DNA of 64,000 nt from Chaetomium olivaceum (taxonomy: Eukaryota; Ascomycota; Sordariomycetes; Sordariales; Chaetomiaceae), in assembly GCA_039881045.1 (NCBI GenBank), contig JAYWVB010000025.1:434001-498000 (forward strand). Reading direction: 5' to 3'. Shown one piece after another: positions 10,993 to 20,364 of the stretch (position 1 is the stretch's first letter; each line of letters starts with the position of its first letter). The translations under genes were made by a program, and so were the position numbers. The notes beneath the pieces are model-generated. The model made no database searches and had not been told where the DNA came from. It saw nothing but the letters and a program-made list of their open reading frames with translations.

Positions 10993-11982
10993 TTTTGAGG
11001 GGTGGGGGGTGTGTTTGTTTTTCCTTTTGGAGAGGGGGGTTGTTTTTTTGGTAAGCTGCGACGGTTCGGTTCGGTTCGGTTGGGTCGTGGCCGTGAGGAT
11101 GATGGTGGTGGTGGTTGTGGTCAAGCTCGGGTTGCGATCGCGTGGTCAATCGCGGGGATGGAGGGGTCGCTGCGAAGTTTGGTCGAGGCTGGCTTGTGTT
11201 GCGCCGCGGCAGAAGAAGGGTTAGAAGATTCACCGATGTCAAATCGTTAACCGCCGAGGCTAGTTCGTTGTATAGCCCTTGAAAGTATGGTGTTTTTGTA
11301 GAGCTGTCGGCACATGTCTCCAGGAATTCGAGCTTCGCAGTGGAGGACGACGCGAGTTGCTCACAGGTGCCCAAATCGGGGTCCACTTTAGCTAACTCTA
11401 GAGTCTACTGAGTACCTTAGGTCAGACCTCCTGCGCAAGCTGTCAAAACGCAACCACTTGAAGGTCTCAAACAACATATTTACAGCCAGGACATGGCATT
11501 GGTCTTCGCTCAAGTCAATGGGAATAGTGATTGATATTAAGGGCCTAGGCGGTCAAGAACCAGAGGCCAATCTTAGGCAGAGATCACTGTCAAACCCGAA
11601 GGTTGCTCCTGACATTGAAAACATATCTTTTTTCCGTCTTCTTTTCACCGTCATTTGTATCCCTCCGCTCCACCAATTTAGTTCATTTTTCGATCTCGGA
11701 AATGCAGTTGCTCAATCTGTATCGAATCCCAAAATGGATGTGAAGCAGCCTGGACGGTGCCAGCATTGAAACCTTGGCGGGACTAGTGCGGCGGGCCGGT
11801 TGCTGGGCAACGACTCATTCCCAGCAAACGTAAATACCCCGACATTCCTCAACTTGATGGATCCTGGAACTCCATCCTTCTCTGAAGTTGAGGGCCCATG
11901 ACAAACTCGCTTTTTCTTTTTTCTTCATTTTGACCAGCGTCGACACCCTTTACTAACCCTGCCACCCAACAGCAGCAACACA
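10993..11982. other. Bidirectional promoter region TIP41 / Aurora
   Basis: The TIP41-proximal 140 bases are strongly G-rich; the rest is unremarkable. The only long open frame on the + strand (11458-11769) shows no coding character. Confidence 0.55.
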
Positions 11983-13294
11983 ATGGCTACGACAACAAGA
12001 ACGCTGGAAGGCTGCTTTGACCGCCTTTCAGTCAACGACGAGAATGATCCTGGCGAGAACACCCGGCTGTATCAAAAGTCAAAGGTATGCATTGGCCACC
12101 AGTTTGTCATGTCAATTGTGTTTACTAACGTAATCTCCAGCCGGCCAACTCCTCCAGCCAACTCGGCGCCCCCAGGCCAAATCACCTCCTCAAGGTTGCG
12201 CTGCAAGCACAACACACCAACACCGTTATCGCAACCGTCAACCTCCCCTCGCAAGCGGCCCAACGAAAGGGCACCGCCCCCCCAGCCAACCCCGTCTCGC
12301 CCAAGAGGAGAAACCGTCATCATTATCATCACGCCCCTCCGATGAAGAATCCCTCGACAGCGCTTCCTCCTACGTCGACCAACCCCTCGTCCCTAAACAA
12401 TTCCACCTCGGCATGTTCGAGATTGGTCGCCCTCTCGGAAAGGGCAAGTTCGGCCGCGTATACCTCGCGCGCGAGCGCGGCACCGGCTTCATCTGCGCGC
12501 TCAAGGTGCTCTACAAGTCGGAACTGCAACAGGGCACCGGCGTGGAGAAGCAGGTGCGCCGCGAAATCGAGATCCAGAGCAACCTGCGCCACCCCAACAT
12601 CCTGAAGCTGTACGGGCACTTCCACGACAGCAAGCGCATCTTCCTGATCCTCGAGTTCGCCGGCAAGGGTGAGCTGTACAAGCACCTCCGCCGCGAGAGC
12701 CGCTTCCCCGAGTGGAAGGCCGCGCAGTACATTGCCCAGATGGCGGCGGCGTTGAAATACCTGCACAAAAAGCACGTCATCCACAGAGACATCAAGCCCG
12801 AGAACATCCTGGTGGGGATCCACGGCGAGATCAAGATCTCGGATTTCGGCTGGAGCGTGCACGCCCCGAACAATAGGCGCAACACCCTGTGCGGTACCCT
12901 CGACTACTTGCCGCCAGAGATGATCAAACCTGGCAGCAAGGACAACTGGTACGACGAGAAGGTTGACCTGTGGAGTTTGGGCGTTTTGATGTACGAGTTC
13001 CTGGTCGGCGAGGCGCCGTTTGAGGACACGCCCATCATGACGCACAAGCGGATTGCGAGGGCCGACATGACTATCCCGGAGTGGGTGAGCAAGGAGGCCA
13101 AGGACCTCATCAAGAAGGTATGTCGTTTTGTGATTTGAGTCTCGTCGTCCTGTTCCCGCTAACACATAATTCAGCTCTTGGTGCTTGACCCTGAGAAGCG
13201 TCTTCCCCTTGAGGAGGTCCAGAACCACCCTTGGATCATCAAGCACTGTGTAAAGGGCGAGCGGGCGGCCAACAGGGAGAAGCCCGTCAAATAA
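11983..13294 (+). CDS. Aurora/Ipl1 serine-threonine kinase
   Basis: Mitotic kinase of the chromosomal passenger complex. Exons 11983-12084, 12141-13117 and 13175-13294. A disordered N-terminus of about 140 residues is followed by the kinase domain: Gly loop PLGKGKFGRVYLA, Lys in CALKVLY, catalytic loop HRDIKPEN, and the Aurora-specific DFGWSVHAP with activation loop RRNTLCGTLDYLPPEM. The C-terminus LLVLDPEKRLPLEEVQ is a normal subdomain XI. One base is missing near 12303: frame VNLPSQAAQRKG through NPVSPK must shift to EEKPSSLSSRPSDEE; adding one G makes the exon sum 1200 nt (399 aa). The lesion lies in a C-rich tract in the disordered region, so it is either a consensus error or a disabling mutation; the kinase core itself is uninterrupted. 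Confidence 0.93.
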
Positions 13295-13551
13295 GCTGAG
13301 AATGATTAATGAGGCGTCTGGGATTTCGGGAGTCAGCGAGTGGCGTTTGGGGTTGATTGGGTTACCAGGGACACTGTTAGGAGTTTATTGCATGGCGCGG
13401 CCGATCCGGCCTTGTTTGTTTAATCTTGACGTCGACAGCCATGTGCTGTGGATAGCGTTGCATTATCTATGTGTTTGCAGGGAGATCCGTTACTCATACA
13501 AGCATTTTTACATTTACATTTACGGCGGGGAGAAAGCCACCCATCAGAGAC

Positions 13552-14472
13552 TCAGCGATACACCTCCTCGAATGGCCTCTTGTCTGAGAAGCACGAGTCC
13601 CACACCTCGTTGACGACCTTAGTCGCATGGACGTCGTCCCTGCAGGCTGGCCGTGCCATGACAGACTGGATCGCCCGCAGCCGCACGCAGTTCTGGAACT
13701 GCTGTGTCAGTGTCCAGTTGCCCCGTGTCATGGTTTTCTCTCTCCACCGGCACTCGCCGCTGAGCATTGATGCGCGGATCTAGAAAAGCACCCATCGTTA
13801 GCCTGACATTTCTCCTATCCCTGCCCAGCCACCCGACTCACAACCCCTATCTCGTGGAAAGACTCACCTCAGTACACGCGGCATGCCTCAAGTTCCCTCC
13901 CCCCCCACTCCAATCCACCTTCCATCTCAAATGATCCCACGCATGCACCATCTCATGCGCCAGCGTATCCTCCAAATGCCCGCGATCCCGCATCTCATTC
14001 GCACAGATCAAAATCCCATGCTCGGGACTGAACCCCCGCCCTGTCTTACCACCCTCCCATCCTCTGCCACGCGCGCGGGGCACCGCCGACACACCACATT
14101 GTTCTCGTCCAGCGTCCCGTTCAGCGCGGCGACCTTGTCGCGCAGGAAGCGGATGGTGGGCGAGTACGCGAACAGGTAGGCGCGGTCTTTTTCGCAGCGC
14201 GCGCAGTCGCGCGCCTCGTTGGCCTTGTACCGGTCCTCGCGGTAGTGCTCGATCCCTTCGCGGGTTACCTGCCCCGTGATGATGCGGAAGTAGTTGAGCC
14301 ACCATTGCACGGTGGGGTCGTAGCCGGTGCGGGCGGGGTCGTTGGAGAGGAAGCGAGGGAGGGCGGGCTGTGTTTTTGAGGGTTGGAGATCGTTTGGTTG
14401 TGAGTCGGGAGAGGTGGAGGAGGGGGAGGTTGAGGAGGGTGGTGATGGCGGTGGTGGTGGTGGTGTTGCCAT
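13552..14472 (-). CDS. ATP23: Mitochondrial inner-membrane protease ATP23
   Basis: Zinc metalloprotease/chaperone of the intermembrane space that processes Atp6 and assists F0 assembly in yeast. Exon 1 14472..13868, intron 13867..13780, exon 2 13779..13552. After a Pro/Ser-rich leader the family core starts at TGYDPTVQWWLNYFRIITG, then Cys pairs (CARC, CRRC), FSPEHGILICANEMRD, and the HExxH site in LAHEMVHAWDHLRW. The C-terminal exon reads GECRWREKTMTRGNW through KVVNEVWDSCF and ends RPFEEVYR. One frame break sits in a G run (C run on +) near 14031, between VVRQGG and FSPEHG; with one base added the coding length is 834 nt (277 aa), normal for the family. The + strand is C-rich over the C-terminal half and G-rich over the N-terminal leader. 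Confidence 0.9.
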
Positions 14473-15111
14473 GGCTGCTGGGTGCAACTGGCAGGGACGG
14501 GATGGGTCGTGACGTCGGTGTTGACGGGAGCGCGGACACCGCGTCGGTATGCACCTGGTGTATGCTAAAACGGAAAATTATTCGGGTGTTCGGTGTTCGG
14601 TGGTGCCGTACAGATCTAAAAGCGCTGTCGTCCAAAGTCTGTCCGAGAATGTTGAAGTTTCGCGATCTGATCTGCAAGTCGCTACCAGCGGCTCCACCGC
14701 CGAACACCTCCAGTGCCTGAGCCCCATCTTTTTCCCTGGCACAAGGTGGAGTTTCCACGCCTTTCCCGGCGAGTCAGGCGGTGAAGCTAAGCAGAAGGGC
14801 GCGAACTTGGATTGACGTTTGGACCCCGGATTTTCCATTGGCGCCCCTCCCGATGTCGGCCAATGGCACCGCTCACTCTCTCCCTAGACCTGCGCCGCTG
14901 TCACAGTGGTCCCACTGATCCGTTTGGCGAGCAACCAGAAAATTACAGCACCCCTGGAAGCATACCCGAGGCCCGATGCTATATAATGGAAACGAGTTGG
15001 TGCCCGTGTAAGAGAGAAATCCCTCAGAAGAATTTGATGCTTCTGTTCTATACTGTTTTGCCTCGTCTTACTTGCCTTTGGCTGACTTTGGATCTCGTCA
15101 ATTTAACAGCC
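14473..15111. other. Bidirectional promoter region ATP23 / glutamate 5-kinase
   Basis: Divergent upstream region. No open frame with coding character and no clear element seen. Confidence 0.5.
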
Positions 15112-16937
15112 ATGAGGGGGCCACGTCCGCTTGGCGTGGTGATTAAGCTGGGTGAGTTGCACATCTCATCTCATTCAGTCGAAGAAATTTAAGACAGGGG
15201 TTTTGTGTAACTGACCTCTCACTCCCAGGGACGAGCTCCATCGTCGACGAAAAGACCCATGAACCTCTCCTTTCTATTCTGACGTCGATAGTGGAAACGG
15301 CAGTGAAGCTGAGGAAGGATGGGCATAAGGTTATTATTGTCTCCTCTGGAGCTATTGGCGTCGGGCTCCGGCGGATGGACGTCGATAAGAGACCAAAACA
15401 TCTGTCAAAGTTGCAGGTGAGGTGTCCCCCTTCGTCTCTAATAGAACGTGTTAACTAAATCTATTACAGGCCCTTGCAGCCATTGGCCAATGCCGGCTGA
15501 TGAGTCTCTGGGACAGCTTGTTCACCCATCTCATGCAGCCCATTGCTCAGATCCTCCTGACACGAAGTGATATTGCCGATGTGAGCGAGTTCCAAAGTCC
15601 TTACTTGTATCCAGTCACTTACACCACCCACAGCGGTCACGGTATCTCAATGCTCAGAGGACCATCAACGAGCTCCTGGACATGGGTGTCATCCCCATCG
15701 TCAACGAGAACGACACACTGGCTGTGTCAGAAATCAAGTTCGGTGACAATGACACGCTTTCAGCCATCACAGCCGCGATGGTCCACGCCGATCTCCTCTT
15801 CCTCATGACCGACGTCGATGCTCTGTATGATAAGAACCCGCGGACTCATCCTGATGCACATGCCATTGAGGTAGTCGAAGACATTGGGGCGCTGGTGGCA
15901 GATGGTTCGTCCCCTATTTTTTAGTCTTCCTTCAATAACCGTTAACTAACCATCCCCCAGTTTCATCCGCAGGCTCCTCCCTCGGCACAGGCGGCATGTC
16001 CACCAAGATCGTCGCCGCGCGCCTCGCAACCTCAGCCGGCGTCACAACCGTCATCACGCGGTCCTCCATCCCAGGCAACATCATCAAGATCGTCAAACAT
16101 ATCCAAGCCAGCCGCTCCCCCCCTTCCCTCGCCACCAAAGCCAACCAAGCCCCCGGCACCCCGGGGACACTCTCCCGCAACCAAAGCACCGACGCCCTCC
16201 TCAACTCCGCCGCCGCCGCCGCCACCCAGCAGCACCACCACCACCAGCAACAACAATCCCCGCACCAGTCCGACGCCGAACGCACCCTCACCTCATCCCC
16301 CATCCCAGGGTCCTCCACACCACTATCAAACAACAAAATCCCCCTCCACACGCGCTTCCTCCCCTCGCCGCACCCCGTGCGCGACCGCTACTTCTGGATC
16401 CTGCACGGCCTGCGCCCGCACGGCACGCTGTACATCGACCAGGGCGCCTACAAGGCGCTGGTGGGGAAAGCCGGGCTGTTGCCGGTCGGCGTGGTGGATG
16501 TGGAGGGGACGTTTGCGCAGCAGGAGGCGGTGAGGCTTTGCGTGGTTGATAGGAAGAGGAAGGGGAGAAAAGGGGCGCGGACGCCGCGGACGCCGGGCGG
16601 AGGTGGAGGTGGAGAGGGGTGGGGGATGTGGATGGGATGGCGGAGGGGGGTGTTGAGGAGGGTGGGGATGGGGATGGGGAGAAGTTGTGGGAGGGTGAGG
16701 CGCGTGAGGTGGGAAGGGCGTTGAGTAATTATTCGAGTGCTGAGATTGCGAGGATTAAGGGGAGGCAGAGTGTGGAGGTGGAGGGGATCCTGGGGTATGC
16801 GGATAGTGAGTATGTGGCGCACCGGGAGAGTAAGTTTCTTTGCTTCGGTGAGGGAAAGCAGGCCGGTAACTCCCGTGAGGGAGGTGGTGGATGGGAAAGG
16901 GATTGGGGGATATGAAGGGGAGGGAGCAGTCTTGTAA
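15112..16937 (+). CDS. Glutamate 5-kinase
   Basis: First enzyme of proline synthesis (glutamate to glutamyl-5-phosphate). Exons 15112-15151, 15229-15416, 15470-15580, 15634-15904 and 15961 to the stop at about 16937. The amino-acid-kinase domain shows VVIKLGTSS, KVIIVSSGAIGVGLRRM, MGVIPIVNENDTLAV, KFGDNDTLSA, LLFLMTDVDALY and GTGGMSTKIVAARLA. A Ser/Pro-rich insert with a poly-His/poly-Gln stretch (TQQHHHHQQQQSPHQ) separates it from a C-terminal PUA domain (GTLYIDQGAYKALVGKAGLL, NYSSAEIARIKGRQS, GYADSEYV). Two frame breaks lie in the G-rich end: within G runs at about 16600-16630, and near 16829 just before VSFFASVRESRPVTPV. Total exon length is a multiple of three, so the two shifts compensate; about 528 aa. 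The + strand flips from C-rich to G-rich at about 16.4 kb. Confidence 0.9.
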
Positions 16938-17156
16938 GGGGCATGGGGTTTCACATCTTGAGAGCGGGGAACGCGGATAGACAAAATAGACTTTCTCTTT
17001 GGTATCTTCATATAGCTGACTCGAGTCATATTCAAGCCATTTGTCTGTCTTTACTATTTCTCCCACTAGCCCGCCCGTCTCGCATGGGAATCTAAGACCC
17101 TCAAAACGCCTGACGCCGTGTATTTTTGCTAACCATACCGCCCGGTGCTAACCCAA

Positions 17157-17991
17157 TCAACCAGCAAAGAGCGTGTCCTCGTCACGGAGATACTCTCCAC
17201 AGTCCGATTGCCGGAAGCACACGATACCCGTGGGGTCCAGTCGTCTCGCCTCGGCCGTACTCCTCGCAGTCTACTACACGTCAGCTGTGTCCCTCGATAG
17301 GTTTAAAACAAGAAAGGTAAAACTTACCACACCAAACCCAAGCGGAACATCCGCCATGCTGTACACCACGCAGCCCTGATGCTCAGGACAGTCCTCCGAC
17401 CACCGCCCAACATGCGCCTTGACCACTATTTCCCCCAAACATAGTCAGCACCACTTTCCGGCGCTCATCCGCTCCCTGAAATATCGACTCACCGTTCGAG
17501 CCGTAAAGAAACGGCTGCGCCCCGTTATCCTTGACCCAGATCTTGTGGCGGGCGCCCGCCGCAATGATGGGCAGCGCCGTGATGTGCAGGCGGAACTTGC
17601 CCGTCTTGGTGATCTTGCCGAGGCAGGTGCCCAGGCTGAGGAGGGCGTCACGGCTGATGCTGGTGGCCAGGTTGGCGATCGAGAGTTTGACGTAGTAGAC
17701 CTGTGTGAGGGGGGATTGTGTGTGAGTGTAGTGTCGGGGGTTGTTAGTTAGGAAAGGGGGTGAGAGTGCGTACGCGAGAGTGGTTAAGGCGGAAGACGTA
17801 GCGGTCGCCGTCTTCGAGGGGCGCAATCAGGCTCTTAAGGTCGGACATGTAGTTGGCGAGCTATGGGGGATGGTGTTGTGTTAGCTGGTTTGTAGCTTTT
17901 GGAGGGATGCATTGGAGGTGAAGGAGGAAGGGACTGGTAGACGTACCTTGTCCAACACCGTCTTCATTTCTTCGTCTGTTAAAGGGCGCAT
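17157..17991 (-). CDS. NIP7: 60S ribosome biogenesis protein NIP7
   Basis: Pre-60S assembly factor with a C-terminal PUA RNA-binding domain. Five exons: 17991..17947, 17860..17774, 17700..17493, 17425..17328 and 17270..17157, summing to 552 nt (183 aa), the normal size with no frame break. It starts with the family signature MRPLTDEEMKTVLDKLANY, continues RVYYVKLSIANLA, SLGTCLGKITKTGKF, HKIWVKDNGAQPFLYGSN and VVYSMADVPLGFGV, and ends GIVCFRQSDCGEYLRDED. Convergent with glutamate 5-kinase, with only about 220 bp between stops. Introns are 53-86 nt. Confidence 0.95.
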
Positions 17992-18300
17992 CTTGAAGGA
18001 TTGTGGATGTGATGTTTTGACTGGGAGAGTGGTGTGCTGATTCCTGCTTTCGCTCTCTGCAGCAGCAATCTCGAGGCTTATCGCGAAGTCCAGAAAAAAA
18101 GTCGAAGCCAATCGCAACCCCACAGTGCGGCGCGGGCTTGGCAGACCCGCCTTTACCCGCCTCATCATGGCCAGCTCCGACCCACAACCACACCACCTTG
18201 ACAAATCATCGGTTCGCAAAGCTTCATCTGATCTTCGCCTCTAACCAAGCAGGGCATGAAAAGCACATTTTTCTTTCAGCCACAATGTAACACATTTGAA

Positions 18301-18372
18301 GGCCCGCTGGCCAAATGGTAAGGCGCCAGATTTCGGCTCTGGAGATTGTGCGTTCGAGCCGCACGTGGGTCG
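18301..18372 (+). tRNA. tRNA-Arg (anticodon TCG)
   Basis: Cloverleaf folds by eye: acceptor GGCCCGC (18301-18307) with GTGGGTC (18365-18371, two G-U pairs), a D arm around GCCAAATGGTAAGGC, anticodon stem CCAGA/TCTGG with loop TTTCGGC (18331-18337; anticodon TCG 18333-18335), and T arm GTGCG-TTCGAGC-CGCAC. No intron; discriminator G at 18372. Decodes CGA and probably other CGN codons. Confidence 0.95.
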
Positions 18373-20364
18373 TTCTTCACCTTTTTGAACTTTTTCAAGG
18401 TAGCGTACAGGATCTTTACCATTAGTTATGTTTCTCAGCTCCGTTTCACATCAACACCATGGTGTGATCCACATATTCGCGTTGTAACCCCAGCTTCAGC
18501 CAACGCGTCCTACTAGGCTCTGTATTGGAATAACTACAAGGGCGGCAGCGACCGACCTACAGACACCGGAGGCGGGTCAGTGTGAGCGGAGCGAATGAGC
18601 GGGTAACTCCTCCGGCCTCCGTCGCCGGCGCCGTTTGAAGTCGTTACGGGGCCGTTCCGGTTCGGCGCACCGGATATTCTCCGACAAACAACATTGGGCG
18701 TTGGCCCAAGTTTGCTGAGTCAGCAATTGTCGTTGTCCAACACCCGGGGCGATTCCGTACCTGCGTTGGGTAACTATTGGAACGGAAGGTATTTCATTCG
18801 TATTTCGTACCTTGCCCAGCTAACTAAGGTATCTTTCATTCACGTGGGCATATCGCTTGGCCATTCGAGACGCACCCTCTCAATCGCCCATCCTCCCACC
18901 ATCAAGCAGTCCACGATAAGGCAGTTGGCCCTCCCGTCTGCCACTCCCGCCTTTGCATGAGCCGCAATCAAAGAAAGTTTTGACAATGGCAGATCATTTC
19001 CTTGGTTCCAGAATTCCGGTGCTTCTCAAGATGCGGCTCTCACTGATCAGCGCAATAAAGATGCGCCCCGGATCGCTCCTTCAAGGAAGCGGCTGATCGA
19101 TTGGATCGGAGCGATCAGTTTGGGAAAATATTCAAAGTGGCCAAGCAGGTACGGCAGGGCGAGGTGGGCGAACAGGAAGAGGTAGGGGCAACGACCGGGT
19201 TTTCGGGTCGTGGTGTCGATACCTTCCTCTTTGGATATCGTATGCAACATTCTCGATAATACCCGGCGCCCCTCCCATCTGCTTCTTCACATCCTCGACA
19301 TGTTCCGCATCTCAAATCGTCCTCAATATTGCGCAAGTGAGATCCTGGAGGATTCTACACAGTAGCGGGACGCGGGGTTTCCTCTTATTCTCCACGAGTC
19401 TGCAACGCCTAGACAATCGCCAAGGCCATCATCATGACAAACATCAGGCTCCTCGTTGGCCCGACCGACCTGGTCGGGAACTTCGGGCGACCTTCGAACG
19501 GCGGGGCTCTCGGAGACGATGCGCCGTCGAGATCGTTTACGGAAAGGTTGCGGCTCGCCGGGAGCCCAAGCCCCCAGGAACAAGTCTTGGCCTCCTGCCA
19601 ATTAACCGCTATGCTGGCTCAGGCTGGCTCCCGTTCTGGGCGCCGAACGGCACGGCCCTGCCACTACCCCTGCCGATGCCCCTGTAATCAACGGGACTCC
19701 CATCCGAGACGTCGAACTTCGGCGTAGCAGCCATTCTCGTACCCACCGACCCGGTTTGTGTGCTGCAGGCGAACTGTAATTGGAACGGGGAACCAGGTTG
19801 GCTTGGGTTGGCAAACCTCCCGACTCGGGGGAAGGCCGACAGGAACCATGGCGTGCTCTATGCCGTATGCGGCAGTATGCGGGAACCATGGCATATCACA
19901 GCTCTCTCAGGTCCCGCCCTACGTAAGCTCGGCGTCTTGCCTCGTTGAGGAACGGCGGTCATCCCCCTTCTGTGAGTGAGTCTAGACTTACTACAGATTA
20001 CAAGGCATGTAAGACATGGAGGTGGTGGTCAGCTGTCGCCACCGCACCTAGGTGTTCCCGTGGACTCCACTCGCTTCGTCCGTCGTGGGATGTCCTTGCC
20101 TATTCCCCGGATGCATCGCTGGAGTCGCATCCTGCTCGCGATGGCGGACAGGGTTGCCGCCGTTCCACCTACCGGAGATTTTGCGTACCCTGTCCCTCAT
20201 TTGCCCCGCCACGAGAGGTGGAAGCGTGCCGGATTGCCTGGTGCCGAATTAAGGGAAAGGGGGTCTTCCACGAGAGTTTAAGAGGAAGCTGTGTCCTCTG
20301 GTTACCGTCTCTTGTGTGCTTGTACGCCGGTAGAGTCGAGATAAACTAGTCTCTGCACTCCAAG
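18373..20364. other. 2 kb gene-free region upstream of CDH
   Basis: No gene I can support. A 97-codon frame at 19434-19727 and several short minus-strand frames have neither recognisable domains nor splice continuity. It contains a perfect AP-1/MARE-type palindrome at 18712-18726. Not AT-rich, so no sign of RIP-decayed transposons. It may be the extended promoter of the regulated CDH gene. Confidence 0.5.
18712..18726. promoter_or_regulatory. AP-1/Gcn4-type palindrome (TTGCTGAGTCAGCAA)
   Basis: Perfect 7-bp inverted arms around one central G; the core TGAGTCA is the Gcn4/CPC-1/AP-1 site and the 13-bp TGCTGAGTCAGCA equals the animal Maf-type element. It lies 340 bp after the tRNA and 1.6 kb before CDH; which gene it serves, if any, is unknown. 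Confidence 0.45.

Noticed and set aside
10625..11386. 253-codon minus-strand frame overlapping TIP41
   Set aside because: Overlaps a well-supported gene in another frame and consists of Pro/Arg/His-rich shadow sequence.
19434..19727. 97-codon + frame (MTNIRLLVGPTDLVG) in the region before CDH
   Set aside because: The first 60 residues look slightly protein-like but turn into Arg/Cys-rich noise; no homology recognised and no splice continuation found.
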